From the NCBI GenBank assembly GCA_965213775.1, contig CBDCAC010000001.1:1-64000 (forward strand): a stretch of 64,000 bases of DNA, in the 5' to 3' direction. Below the pieces are notes generated by a model, which worked only from the letters and a program-made list of their open reading frames with translations, was not told where the DNA came from and made no database searches. The position numbers were made by a program, and so were the translations under genes. Below are positions 1-9,424 of this stretch, in pieces; positions within the stretch are counted from its first letter, which is position 1; every line of letters begins with the position of its first letter. The stretch comes from Lichenicoccus sp965213775. Its GTDB lineage: Bacteria > Pseudomonadota > Alphaproteobacteria > Acetobacterales > Acetobacteraceae.

Positions 1-234
1 TTCGCCGGGCTCGACGACGAGCGGCCGGAGGCCGCGCCGCCGCCCGCGTCGCCTCCTGGGGCGGACCCGACGCTGGTCGCGATGCTGGTCGCGATCCTGG
101 GCGAGCTGGAGCTGGACCGGCTGTCGCCGCGCGAGGCGCTGGAGGTGCTGTACCGGATGCGCGCGCGCCTGGACGGCACGGATGGCGCACCGCACGATGT
201 TCCTGTCGCGGGAGGCGGTAACGCGCTAGGATAG
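1..234 (+). CDS. mutS: DNA mismatch repair protein MutS, C-terminal end (partial)
   Basis: The window opens inside this gene; about 77 codons remain before the TAG at 232-234. The visible tail has the motif LSPREALEVLYRMRARL, which matches the extreme C-terminus of MutS (the DxLSPREAL segment near the dimer/tetramer-forming end). A Pro/Ala-rich linker precedes it. MutS recognises mismatches and starts methyl-directed-type repair. The glnD start codon lies 6 bases downstream; mutS next to glnD is an arrangement I recall from many alphaproteobacteria, which supports the call. The catalytic ATPase and mismatch-binding domains lie outside the window and cannot be assessed. Confidence 0.82.
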   Translation, partial: FAGLDDERPEAAPPPASPPGADPTLVAMLVAILGELELDRLSPREALEVLYRMRARLDGTDGAPHDVPVAGGGNALG

Positions 235-240
235 CCCGAA

Positions 241-3160
241 ATGCTGCATTCTTCCTCTCCCCGTCAGTCCGGTCAGGCAGACCAGGACCAGCATCTTCCA
301 GCCCAAGATCTTCGGTCGGCGACCCGCCAGCTGGCAGCCTCCCTGGCCACCACCGCGGACGCCCCGGTGCCGCGCGACGTCGCCGTCGGGCTGTGTCGCC
401 GCCATCTCGCCCGAATCCAGCAGGGCGTGCGCGAGGCGTTCGAGCGTCACGAGCTCTCCGGCGCGCAGGCGGCGCATCGGCTGGCGGCGCTGATCGACGG
501 GCTGATCGCGACCCTGCACGACTACACCCTGCACGAGGCCCATCCCGCCCTCCCGCGCGGCACCCCGGTCGGCCCTGCGGCCGGCCTGCCATCGGGGCGG
601 ACGCTGGCCATCGCCGCGACCGGCGGCTACGGGCGCGGCCTGCTGGCGCCTTTCAGCGACATCGACCTGCTGTTCCTGACCGAGGACCAGCCGCAGCCGG
701 AGATCCTGGCGGCGATCGAGTTCATCCTCTACTTCCTGTGGGATCTGGGCCTGAAGGTCGGGACATGCGAGCCGCTCGGTGACGCAGTGCCTCGAGGCGG
801 CGGCGGGCGACACCACGATACGCACCAGCCTGCTCGACGCCCGCCGCATCGTCGGCGACCAGGCGCTGTTCGCGATGTTCGAGGCGCGCACCATCGTCGC
901 CTGCATGCAGGCCGGTGCCGCGGGCTTCATCGCCGCCAAGCAGCAGGAGCGATCGTTGCGCCACCAGCGCTACGGCGAGAGCCCGTTCCTGGTCGAGCCG
1001 AACATCAAGGAGGGCCGCGGCGGGCTGCGCGACATGCAGACGCTGTACTGGCTGTGCCGCTACGCCTTCGGCCGCGGCGAGGCGCGCGACCTGGTCGGGC
1101 CGGATGCGCCCAACGGCGGCCTGCTGACCGAGCAGGAGGCCAAGCGCGCGCGGCGCTCGTGGGATTTCCTGTGGACGGTGCGGTTCCACCTGCACTACGT
1201 CGCCGGGCGCGCCGAGGAGCGGCTGACCTTCGACATGCAGCCGGTGGTCGGCGCGCGCATGGGCTATACCCGTCACGGCCGCCAGGTCGGCGTCGAGCGC
1301 TTCATGCGGCACTACTTCCTGACCGCGCGCGAGGTGATGCGCCTGACCCACGTGCTGGAGCCCGCGGTGCTGCGACAGGCGCTCGGGCCGCCGGCGCACT
1401 CGGCGGAGACCGATGAGGCCATGCGCGCCGCCGGCTTCATGCTGTCGGACGGCCAGATCCTGCAGATGGCCGGGGTCGATTTCGACCGCGAGCCGATCCA
1501 GATGATGCGCCTGCTCGCCTATGCCCATGCCCGCGACCGTCCGATCCACCCGCTCGCGATGCACGAGCTGATCCGCTGCGAGCGACGCGCCGCCTCGCTG
1601 CGCGGCAATGCGGAGGCGAACGCGATCCTGCTGCGGCTGATCTGCGGCGAGCGGCCGCATCATCGCGAGGCATCGGCGGCGCGTGGCGGATCCCACGAAG
1701 GCGCGCGCTGGCTGCACATCCTCAACGAGACCGGGCTGCTCGGCCGGCTGATCCCGCCCTGGTCGCGCATCGTGGGCCAGATGCAGTTCGACACCTACCA
1801 CGTCTTCACCGTCGACGAGCACACCATCGAGGCGGTGCGCATCCTCGGCACGCTGGAGGCGGGCGCGCTCGCCGAGGAGGCGCCGGTGGCGCACGGGCTC
1901 GCGGAGGACCTGCAGTCGCGTCGCGCGCTGTACGTGGCGACCCTGCTGCACGATGTCGCCAAGGGGCGGGGCGGGGATCATTCCGAGCTCGGCTCGGAGA
2001 TCGCGCTGGAGGTCTGCCCGATGCTCGGCCTGTCGGCCGAGGAGACCGAGACCGTGTCGTGGCTGGTGCTGCACCACCTGCTGCTCAGCCAGACCGCGTT
2101 CCGCCGCGACATCGACGACCCCAAGACCATCCTCGACCTCGCCGACACCATCCAGTCGCCGGAACGGCTGAAGCTGCTGCTGCTGCTGACCATCGTCGAC
2201 ATGCGGGCGGTAAGCTCGAAGGTCTGGAACGCCTGGAAGGCGGCGCTGCTGCGCGAGCTCTACACCCGCGTCGCCGAGGTGCTGGCCGGCGGCCTGTCGA
2301 CCACCGAGCGCGACATCAGGGTGTCGCGCGCCAAGCAGGAGGCGCGCGTTCTGCTGGAGGAGGAGGAGTTCTCCGAACGCGAGATCGAGCGCTTCCTGGG
2401 GCTCGGCTATGCCGGCTACTGGCTGTCGTTCGACGGCGAGACGCACCTGCGCCACGCGCGCACGATCCGCGACGCCGAGCTGCGCGCGGCACCGCTGACG
2501 GTCGAGACGCAACCCCTGCCGGCGCGCGCCGTCACCGAGGTCACGGTCTACACCAACGACCATGCCGGGCTGTTCTCGGCCATCGCAGGCGCGCTCGCGG
2601 TGGCCGGCGCCTCGATCGTCGACGCCCGCATCCACACCATGACCAACGGCATGGCGCTCGACACGTTCTGGATCCAGGACGCCGCCGACGGCATCTTCGA
2701 CGCGCCGCACCGCCTGGCCCGGCTGTCCGGCCTGGTCGAGCAGGCGCTGGCGGGACGGCTCGACATGGCTGGCGAGATCGCGCGCGTCTCGCGCGCGGTG
2801 ATGGGACGGCGGATGCGCGCGATCCACGTGCCACCGCGGGTGGTGGTCGATAACCGGGCGTCGAACAGCCACACCGTGATCGAGATCAACGGCCGCGACC
2901 GCCCCGGCCTGCTGCACGACGTCACCGACGCGATCAGCGGCCAGGGCATGCAGATCGCGTCGGCCCACATCACCACCTACGGCGTGCGCGCGGTCGACGT
3001 GTTCTACGTCAAGGACATCTTCGGGCTGAAGGTGAGCAACGAGCGCAAGCTCGCCGAGCTGCGCGAGGCGCTGCTGCTGGTGCTGACACGCGCCGAGGAG
3101 GCGGTGATCCTGCCGAGCCCGGGACCGCCGCGACGGCCGAGCTCGATCGAGGCGGCCTAG
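241..3160 (+). pseudogene. glnD: Bifunctional uridylyltransferase/uridylyl-removing enzyme GlnD, interrupted by a +1 frameshift
   Basis: GlnD senses glutamine and uridylylates or deuridylylates PII proteins. Starting at ATG 241, the first frame has the nucleotidyltransferase motif TGGYGRG (about residues 127-133) and the catalytic DID (about 140-142), then reads LWDLGLKVG. The family continuation HASRSVTQCL sits in the next frame, starting at 764. One extra base, A763, accounts for the switch. With it removed the product is about 972 residues, normal for the family, with an HD domain (LHDVAKGRGGDHSELG, about residue 569) and two C-terminal ACT domains (about 764 and 878). No other defect is visible. 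A GTG at 779 could start a 793-residue product lacking the transferase motifs but keeping HD and ACT. Sequencing error and real recent mutation are both possible. Confidence 0.85.
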
Positions 3161-3170
3161 CGGCTGCGGC

Positions 3171-3290
3171 AGCAAGGCAAGGGCTCTGCCCTTGACCCGT
3201 TGGGGCCGGCGGCCCCAAACCCCATTCTCTAGATCAAGAGTTTCGAAGGCTTGCCTTTGATGGGGTCAAGGGGCAAAGCCCCTCGCCTTG
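3171..3290. repeat. Dispersed BIME-like repeat, copy A (two inverted REP-type units)
   Basis: Lies between the convergent ends of glnD and an SDR gene. The left unit contains the hairpin AAGGGC-TCT-GCCCTT followed by GGGGCC-GGC-GGCCCC. The right unit contains AGGGGC-AAA-GCCCCT in the opposite orientation, so the ends are inverted repeats of each other (AAGGCAAGGG... against AAGGCGAGGGG...). Related copies occur at 18308, 20105, 37496 and 40655. The position and GC-rich hairpins would suit a bidirectional transcription terminator, but no clean U-tract follows, so that role is inferred. Confidence 0.8.
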
Positions 3291-3294
3291 ACGC

Positions 3295-4074
3295 TCACGA
3301 CATGATCAGGCCGCCATCGACGTTGATGGTCTGGCCGGTGATGTAGGCGCTGTCCGGCCCCGCCAGGAACGACACCAGGGCGGCCACCTCCTCGCCGCTG
3401 CCGGCGCGGCCCATCGGGATGGTGCCGATCCATTCCTGCATCAGCGCGCCGGGCGCGTAGTCGCCCAGCAGCTTGCCCCAGGCGGCGTCGTTGTAGGCCC
3501 ACATGTCGGTGGCGATGATGCCGGGGCAGAACGCGTTCACCGTGATCCCCTCGCGGGCGACCTCCTTGGCCAGGCTCTGGGTGATGCCGATCACGCCGAA
3601 CTTGCTCGCGGCGTAGTGCGGCGTGAAGATGAAGCCCTGCCTCGCCTGTCCCGACGCCGTGTTGATCAGCCGGCCGCCGCCGCCATGCTTGCGGATGCGG
3701 CCGATCGCCTCGCGGCAGCACAGGAACACCCCCTTGGTGTTCACCGCCATCACCCGGTCCCACTCGTCCTCGGTCATCGCCTCGATGCGCGCGATGGTGA
3801 TGATCCCGGCGTTCTGCACCGAGATGTCGACGCGGCCGTACGTGGCCTCCGCCGCGTCGTACAGCCGTGCCACGTCCGCCGACGAGGTGACGTCGGCCTC
3901 CAAGGCGGTGGCGCGGCCGCCGGCGTCGTCGATGCGCTGTGCCACCTGCTGCACCGAAGCCTCGTTGGCGGCGAGCACGACCGCAGCGCCGTCGCGCGCC
4001 AGCCGGGTGGCGATGGCGGCGCCGATGCCGCGGCTGGCGCCGGTGACCACGGCGACCTTTCCGGCCAATGTCAT
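3295..4074 (-). CDS. SDR family NAD(P)-dependent oxidoreductase (putative polyol/sugar dehydrogenase)
   Basis: A 259-residue classical short-chain dehydrogenase. It has the N-terminal nucleotide-binding motif TGASRGIG (about residues 12-19), NAG near residue 88 and the active-site pair YxxxK in HYAASKFG. The C-terminal GQTINVDGG segment is typical. The ATG at 4074 is chosen because a GGAGGGAG ribosome binding site precedes it and the coenzyme motif then falls at the usual place. It is the last gene of the minus-strand sugar operon, 13 bases after the SorC-type regulator gene, so its substrate is probably the transported polyol or a derived keto-sugar. The exact substrate cannot be read from sequence. 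Confidence 0.85.
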   Translation of the reverse strand: MTLAGKVAVVTGASRGIGAAIATRLARDGAAVVLAANEASVQQVAQRIDDAGGRATALEADVTSSADVARLYDAAEATYGRVDISVQNAGIITIARIEAMTEDEWDRVMAVNTKGVFLCCREAIGRIRKHGGGGRLINTASGQARQGFIFTPHYAASKFGVIGITQSLAKEVAREGITVNAFCPGIIATDMWAYNDAAWGKLLGDYAPGALMQEWIGTIPMGRAGSGEEVAALVSFLAGPDSAYITGQTINVDGGLIMS

Positions 4075-4087
4075 GTCGGCTCCCTCC

Positions 4088-5047
4088 TCACGACGATGCC
4101 GCGTCGATACGCGCGGCGGTGAACTGGTCGGTGACCAGCACGTCGACGAAGCCGCCGCGCAGCGCGCCCAGCAGCGCGGGCACCTTGCGGCGGCCGCCGG
4201 CGACCGCGACCACGCGCGGCACCGCGCGCAGCGCCTCGAGCGTGATGCCGACGACGCGGCCCTCGAACGGCGAGCGGATCGGCGTGCCGTCGCGGTCGAA
4301 GAAATGCAGGCAGATGTCGCCGACCGCGCGCAGCCGGCCGAGCTCGCGCAGCTCGCTCGCGGTGAAGATGTTGCCGCTGTCGGCGAGCAGCTTCGAGGGC
4401 TCCACCGCGCCGACGCCGACCAGCGCCATGGTGAGGGCCTCGAACCCGGCAATGGTGGCGGCGACGTAGGGATCGGCGACCAGCGCGTCGCGCGCCTCGA
4501 TCGATCCGGCGACGCCCTGGGTCGCCAGCAGCAGCGGCGTGGCACCGGTCAGCCGGGCGAGCCGGGTGGTCAGGGTGGTGGCGTGCGCCTGCACCCCCGG
4601 ATTGCCCATGCCGCCCAGGATCTGCACCACGCGCGCCGCGTCCAGCCGCCTTCCGGTGTCGAGGTGATCGACCATGCGCAGCAGGCTCTCGCTCCACGAC
4701 GAGATGCCGATCACCTCGCCGGGCTGCAGCGTCACCTCCAGGAAGCGGGCGGCCGCCTCGCCGATGCGCGAGAGGATCTGCTCCTCGCGGTCCTCGCGGC
4801 AGTCGGCGACGACGATGTCGGCGAGACCGAAGCGCCGGCGCAGCGCGTCCTCCAGCTCGGGAAAGGTGCCCGCCGGCTGATCGATCGAGACCCGCACGAT
4901 CCCCTCCTCGCGGGCGCGCTTGAGCAGGCGCGAGATGCCGGCCTGGGAGATGCGAAGCTGCCGCGCGATCTCCGCCTGCTTGATGTCGTCGAGATGATAC
5001 ATGCGCGCCACCCGCGCGATCAGCCTGAGCTCGTCGGACTGCGCCAC
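4088..5047 (-). CDS. SorC/DeoR-type sugar-binding transcriptional regulator
   Basis: A 319-residue regulator. The N-terminal helix-turn-helix (about residues 20-50) includes QAEIARQLRISQAGISRLLK. The rest is the SorC C-terminal sugar-phosphate-sensing domain, with GISSWSESLLRMVD near residue 115 and a late GGRRKVPALLGALRGG segment. Members of this family usually control the adjacent carbohydrate operon and respond to a phosphorylated intermediate. It is encoded inside the operon between the two SDR genes, so it probably autoregulates together with the transport and kinase genes. The palindrome at 12808-12821 upstream of the first operon gene is a candidate binding site. Repression or activation cannot be told from the sequence. 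Confidence 0.88.
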   Translation of the reverse strand: MAQSDELRLIARVARMYHLDDIKQAEIARQLRISQAGISRLLKRAREEGIVRVSIDQPAGTFPELEDALRRRFGLADIVVADCREDREEQILSRIGEAAARFLEVTLQPGEVIGISSWSESLLRMVDHLDTGRRLDAARVVQILGGMGNPGVQAHATTLTTRLARLTGATPLLLATQGVAGSIEARDALVADPYVAATIAGFEALTMALVGVGAVEPSKLLADSGNIFTASELRELGRLRAVGDICLHFFDRDGTPIRSPFEGRVVGITLEALRAVPRVVAVAGGRRKVPALLGALRGGFVDVLVTDQFTAARIDAASS

Positions 5048-5081
5048 GCTCGGCTATCCCGGCCGGCTCGTCAGCATCGCA

Positions 5082-5840
5082 TCACCAGCAGCAGAAGCCG
5101 CCATCGACCAGCAGATCGATGCCGGTCACGAACGACGCCGCGCGCGACGACAGGAACACCGCGGGGCCTGCCAGCTCGTCCACACTCGCCATGCGTCCCA
5201 TCGGGGTGTCGGCCTCGAACTGCCTGACCTGCTCGGCGACCTCGGGGCGCAGGTTCATCGGCGTCGCGGTGTAGCCGGGGCTGATCGTGTTCACCCGCAC
5301 GCCGCGCGAGGCCCACTCCATCGCCAGGCTCTTGGTGAGATGGATCACCGCCGCCTTGGAGGCGTTGTAGTGCGCCTGCAGCAGGCCGCGATTGACGATC
5401 ACGCCGGACATCGAGGCAATGTTGACGATCGAGCCGCGGCCGTGGGCCAGCATGATCCGCGCCTCCGCCTGGCAGGACAGGAACAGGCCGGTCAGGTTGA
5501 CGTCGAACATGCGCTGCCACTGCGCGCGCGGCATGGTCTCGGCGGGATGGGCGTTGGCGATGCCCGCACAGTTCACCGCGACCGAGACCGCACCGAGGCG
5601 CTGGCGCAGCGCCGTCAGCGCCGCATCCAGCGCCGCCTCGTCGGTCACGTCGCCGGCGAGCGCCACCGTGCGGCGACCGAGGGCCGCGATGCGCGCCACC
5701 GTGTCGTCGAGGCCGGCGCTGCCGGGCAGGTCGAAGCAGCCGACGTCGGCGCCGGCCTCGGCGAGGGCGAGTGCCACGCGCTGGCCGATGCCGCTGCCGG
5801 CTCCGGTGACGAAGCCAATCTCGCCGGCCAGATCGAACAT
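5082..5840 (-). CDS. SDR family oxidoreductase (second in sugar operon)
   Basis: A 252-residue short-chain dehydrogenase with TGAGSGIGQ (about residues 12-20), NCAG near residue 85, the catalytic YNASK motif and a C-terminal GIDLLVDGGF. In-frame starts are GTG 5861, ATG 5849 and ATG 5840. ATG 5840 is preferred because it gives the standard MFDLAG start and has a G-rich Shine-Dalgarno stretch at suitable distance. GTG 5861 would overlap the upstream ATPase stop by four bases. It lies between the ABC ATPase and SorC regulator genes. It shares only family-level similarity with the SDR at 3295, so the two probably act on different substrates or steps. Confidence 0.85.
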   Translation of the reverse strand: MFDLAGEIGFVTGAGSGIGQRVALALAEAGADVGCFDLPGSAGLDDTVARIAALGRRTVALAGDVTDEAALDAALTALRQRLGAVSVAVNCAGIANAHPAETMPRAQWQRMFDVNLTGLFLSCQAEARIMLAHGRGSIVNIASMSGVIVNRGLLQAHYNASKAAVIHLTKSLAMEWASRGVRVNTISPGYTATPMNLRPEVAEQVRQFEADTPMGRMASVDELAGPAVFLSSRAASFVTGIDLLVDGGFCCW

Positions 5841-5857
5841 CCCGCGCATCGCCCCCC

Positions 5858-7369
5858 TCACCCTGTCGCCAGTTCCATGACCTTGACGCTGCTCGCCTGC
5901 TCGCCCTCGAGGATGCCCATCTGCCGCCCGCGCGCCAGCACCATCACGCGGTGCGCGAGCCCGAGCACCTCGTCGAGGTCCGACGAGACCACGATCACCG
6001 CCATGCCGCGCGCGGCCAGCCGCGCGATCACCTCGTAGATCGCCGCGCGCGCGCCCATGTCGATGCCGCGCGTCGGCTCGTCGAGGATGAACACGCGCGG
6101 ATCGCGCGACACCCAGCGCGCGATCACCAGCTTCTGCTGGTTGCCGCCCGAGAGCGACCCCGCCCTCTGCTCCGGCCTGCCCTTGACGCCCAGCCGGCCG
6201 ATCAGCCCGGCGGCGAACGCCCGCGTCGCCCGCGGCGCCATCCAGCCGCGACGCGCCAGCCGGTCGGCGTTGCCCATCGCCAGGTTGTCGGCGAGCGAGT
6301 GATCCAGGATCACGCCCTGGCCCTTGCGGTCCTCCGGCACCAGCACGATGCCGGCCGCGATCGCCCGGTCCGGCCGGCCGCTGGCGAGCCGCGCGCCGTC
6401 GAGCGTGACGCTGCCGGAGGCCACCGGGTCGGCGCCGGCGATCGCGCGCACCAGCTCGGTGCGGCCGGCGCCGACGATGCCGGCGATGCCGAACACCTCG
6501 CCCGCGCGCACCGAGAAGCTGACGTCGCGAAACGCGTTCGCGGCCGAGGTCAGTCGGTCGATGCGGATCACCTCGCGCTCCGCCGGCGCCGCCCGCGCCG
6601 GGAAGATGCGGTCGATCGAGCGCCCGACCATGTCGCGCAGCAGCACCGGCACCGGCACCTGCGCGGTGTCGTGGCTCGCCACCAGGTGGCCGTCGCGCAG
6701 CACCGCGACGCGATCGGCGATCTGCGCGATCTCCTCCAGCCGGTGGCTGACATAGAGGAACGCGTAGCCTTCCCGCTTGAGCCGGCGCACCTGGCCGAAC
6801 AGCCGCTCGGTCTCGGCGAGGCCGAGGGCGGCGGTCGGCTCGTCGAGGATCAGCAGCCGCGCCTTCAGGGTCAGCGCCTTGGCGATCTCGATCTGCTGCT
6901 GTGCGGCGATGCTCAGCCCGCGCACCCTGCGCGTCGGCGCGATGTCGAGGCCGAGCCGGTGCAGCTGCTCCGCACTCGCGCGGTTCATCGCCGCGACGTC
7001 GATCCGCCCGCGGGACATCGGCAGGCGCCCGACGAACACGTTCTCCGCGATGCTGAGATCGGGCAGCAGGCGCATCTCCTGGTGGATCAGGCCGATGCCG
7101 GCCGCCATCGCCTCGCCCGGGCTGCGCGGCGCGTAGCGCAGGCCGCGCCAGCGCATGGCGCCGGCACTCGGCGCCTGCAGCCCGGCGATGATCGCCGACA
7201 GGGTGGACTTGCCGGCGCCGTTCTCGCCGAGCAGCGCCAGCATCTCGCCCTCGCGCACCGAGAGGTCGATGCCGTGCAGCACCCTGATCGCACCGAAGCT
7301 CTTGGTGACGCCCTGCACGATCAACTGCGCCGGCGGCGCTGCCGCGTCGGGCGAAGCCGGTATCGTCAT
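5858..7369 (-). CDS. Sugar ABC transporter ATP-binding protein (RbsA/MglA type)
   Basis: A 503-residue protein with two fused ATPase domains, as in RbsA, MglA and XylG. The first has Walker A GENGAGKS (about residues 49-56) and Walker B LLILDEPTAAL. The second has GIVGAGRTELVRAIAG (degenerate Walker A, normal for this family), a signature LSGGNQQK and Walker B FILDEPTRGID. It would energise uptake through the permease at 8402 with the binding protein at 7422. Its stop overlaps the region of the possible early start of the following SDR gene, consistent with translational coupling. ATG 7369 is the natural start. Substrate specificity rests with the binding protein. Confidence 0.92.
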   Translation of the reverse strand: MTIPASPDAAAPPAQLIVQGVTKSFGAIRVLHGIDLSVREGEMLALLGENGAGKSTLSAIIAGLQAPSAGAMRWRGLRYAPRSPGEAMAAGIGLIHQEMRLLPDLSIAENVFVGRLPMSRGRIDVAAMNRASAEQLHRLGLDIAPTRRVRGLSIAAQQQIEIAKALTLKARLLILDEPTAALGLAETERLFGQVRRLKREGYAFLYVSHRLEEIAQIADRVAVLRDGHLVASHDTAQVPVPVLLRDMVGRSIDRIFPARAAPAEREVIRIDRLTSAANAFRDVSFSVRAGEVFGIAGIVGAGRTELVRAIAGADPVASGSVTLDGARLASGRPDRAIAAGIVLVPEDRKGQGVILDHSLADNLAMGNADRLARRGWMAPRATRAFAAGLIGRLGVKGRPEQRAGSLSGGNQQKLVIARWVSRDPRVFILDEPTRGIDMGARAAIYEVIARLAARGMAVIVVSSDLDEVLGLAHRVMVLARGRQMGILEGEQASSVKVMELATG

Positions 7370-7421
7370 GCTTCGATCCTCCGGTGCTTCACGCGGCCGG
7401 CGCTTCAGGGATGCCGGCGGC

Positions 7422-8363
7422 TCAGGGATGATGCGCGATGAACGGCGCCACGTTGGCCTTGGTGGTCAGCGCCGCCTGCTGCAGCTGCACCGCCGGCGCG
7501 GTCTTGCCCGCGATCAGGTCGAGCGCGGTGTCGACCGCGAGGTCGCCCATGAACTGCGTCTTCTGCGCCATGGTGGCGGCGAGGGTGCCGGACTGCACCG
7601 CCTTGAGCCCGGCGACGTCGCCGTCGAAGCCGACCACGGTGACCGGATGATCGAGGTTGGCGACCTTGACCGCCTGGGCGGCGCCGAGCGCCAGCCCGTC
7701 GGCGCGGCCGAAGAACACGGTGATGTCGGGATGACGCTGCAGCATGTCCTGGGCGATGGTGAAGCCCTCGCTCTGCGACCATTCCTGGCTCGGCTGCTTG
7801 GCCACCACCACGAGCCCCGGGCAGTCGGCGAGCGCCGCGTTGAAGCCCTTGTCGCGGTCCATCTCCGGAGTGGTGCCGATCTGGCCCTGGATGATCGCGA
7901 CGTGTCCCTTGCCGCCGGTGATCTTGCAGACGTAGTCGCCGAGCTGGTGGGCGGCGGCGACGCTGTCGGTGGCGATGAAGCTGTTCGCCGGCGCGTCCGG
8001 GGCGTTGCGGTCGACCGCGATCACCGGGATATGCGCCGCCTGTGCGGCGCGCACCGGCACGCCGGCGGCGGTGGCCCCGGCGGGGATGTAGATGATCGCC
8101 TTTACCCCGCGGGTGATCAGGTCCTGGATCTGGTTGACCTGGGTCGCGGAATCGCCGTGCGCGTCGACCACGATCAGCCGCGCGCCGCGGGCATGCGCCT
8201 CGCGCGACACCGACTGCTTGATCTGGTTGAAGAAGTCGGCCTGCAGGTTGGCCACCGCCAGCCCGATCAGCGGCTTGTCATCGGCCATCGCCGCGACCGG
8301 TGCGGCGAGCGGTGCGAGGCCGGCGGCGAGCAGGCTGCAGGCGAGCAGGGCGGTTCTGGACAT
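7422..8363 (-). CDS. Sugar ABC transporter substrate-binding protein (RbsB-like)
   Basis: A 313-residue periplasmic protein. It begins with a clear signal peptide (MSRTALLACSLLAAGLAPLA, cleavage probably after the following AxA-type run) and continues as a type I periplasmic binding fold of the ribose/galactose family, with GLAVANLQADFFNQIKQSV and later TVVGFDGDVAGLKAV. The start at 8363 follows the ribosome binding site GGAGGAG; longer in-frame upstream sequence lacks support. It captures the sugar or polyol for the RbsABC-type transporter. The binding-pocket residues do not let me name the ligand; ribose, xylose and polyols are all known for this family. Confidence 0.9.
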   Translation of the reverse strand: MSRTALLACSLLAAGLAPLAAPVAAMADDKPLIGLAVANLQADFFNQIKQSVSREAHARGARLIVVDAHGDSATQVNQIQDLITRGVKAIIYIPAGATAAGVPVRAAQAAHIPVIAVDRNAPDAPANSFIATDSVAAAHQLGDYVCKITGGKGHVAIIQGQIGTTPEMDRDKGFNAALADCPGLVVVAKQPSQEWSQSEGFTIAQDMLQRHPDITVFFGRADGLALGAAQAVKVANLDHPVTVVGFDGDVAGLKAVQSGTLAATMAQKTQFMGDLAVDTALDLIAGKTAPAVQLQQAALTTKANVAPFIAHHP

Positions 8364-8401
8364 GGGTCGTCTCCTCCGGAGTTTATTATTGGCCACCGGC
8401 G

Positions 8402-9424
8402 TCAGCGCCGGCGCAGCGTGTCGAAGGTGACCGCGACCGCGATCACGCAGCCGATCACCACCTGCTGGATGAAGGGCGAGATGCCGAGCAGGTTGAGCCC
8501 GTTATGCAGCACGCCGATGATGAACACGCCGACCACGGTGCCGGCGACGCTGCCGATGCCGCCCGACAGGCTGGCGCCGCCGATCACCACCGCGGCGATC
8601 GCGTCCAGCTCATAGCCGAGCCCGGCCGAGGGCTGCGAGCTGTCCAGCCGCGCCGCCATCACCGCCGCCGCGACCCCGGCGAGCAGCCCCGAGGTCACGT
8701 AGACCCACACCGTCAGCGCGCGCACCGGTATGCCGGCCAGCCGCGCGACCTCGGCGCTGCCGCCGATCGCGTACAGGCTGCGGCCGGTGGCGCGGTAGCG
8801 CAGGAACACCCAGCCCACCAGCGCCAGCAGCGCGAACAGCCCGACGGTGGCCGAGATCACGCCGAGATGGCGCACGATCGCGAGGCCGGTGAACCAGGCG
8901 GGGTAGCCCACGATCTGCTGGCCGTCGGTGGTGATGTTGGCCAGGCCGCGGGCCACCGACATCATGGTCAGGGTGGCGATGAACGCCGGCAGCCGGGCGC
9001 GCGTCACCAGCAGCCCGTTGACCAGTCCGCACAGCCCGCCGACCGCGATGCACAGCACCAGCCCGAGCCAGAACGGGATGCCGTAATCCTGCGGCAGCCA
9101 GCCGAGCACCATGATCGACAGCGCCAGGATCGAGCCCACCGACAGGTCGATGCCGCCGATGATGATCACCCCGGTCATGCCGAGCGCCAGGATGCCCAGC
9201 GTGGTGACCTGGTCGACCACGTTCAGCGCGTTGCGCAGCGACAGGAACACGTCCGACGACAGCGCGAACACCACGCAGAGCAGCACCAGCCCGATCAGCG
9301 GCCCCTGCGCGCCGCCGACGATCTGCCGCAGCCGGCGCGCGCGCGCCGGCCAGGGCGGTACGGCCCGTTCGGCCCCGGCCGCCGGGCTGCCGGCGGACGC
9401 GGCGGGCATGTCCTCGGCCCTCAT
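8402..9424 (-). CDS. Sugar ABC transporter permease (RbsC type)
   Basis: A 340-residue inner-membrane permease with about eight to ten hydrophobic segments. It carries the family motif GMTGVIIIGGIDLSVGSILA (about residues 95-114) and the late GGASLSGGIGSVAGTVVG loop that contacts the ATPase. The ATG at 9424 overlaps the stop of the upstream kinase gene by four bases (ATGA), so the two are translationally coupled. A short Ala/Pro-rich cytoplasmic N-terminus precedes the first membrane helix. It pairs with the ATPase at 5858 and the binding protein at 7422. Confidence 0.92.
   Translation of the reverse strand: MRAEDMPAASAGSPAAGAERAVPPWPARARRLRQIVGGAQGPLIGLVLLCVVFALSSDVFLSLRNALNVVDQVTTLGILALGMTGVIIIGGIDLSVGSILALSIMVLGWLPQDYGIPFWLGLVLCIAVGGLCGLVNGLLVTRARLPAFIATLTMMSVARGLANITTDGQQIVGYPAWFTGLAIVRHLGVISATVGLFALLALVGWVFLRYRATGRSLYAIGGSAEVARLAGIPVRALTVWVYVTSGLLAGVAAAVMAARLDSSQPSAGLGYELDAIAAVVIGGASLSGGIGSVAGTVVGVFIIGVLHNGLNLLGISPFIQQVVIGCVIAVAVTFDTLRRR

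Noticed and set aside
755..785. Programmed ribosomal frameshift in glnD
   Set aside because: No slippery heptamer or downstream pseudoknot is evident, and no such event is known to me for GlnD; mutation or sequence error is simpler.
722..3175. Minus-strand open frame of 817 codons opposite glnD
   Set aside because: No recognisable domain, and the sense strand encodes all GlnD domains.
3171..3290. Insertion sequence or MITE ends at the dispersed repeats
   Set aside because: No target-site duplications or transposase were seen; hairpin structure and gene 3'-end location fit REP/BIME elements better.
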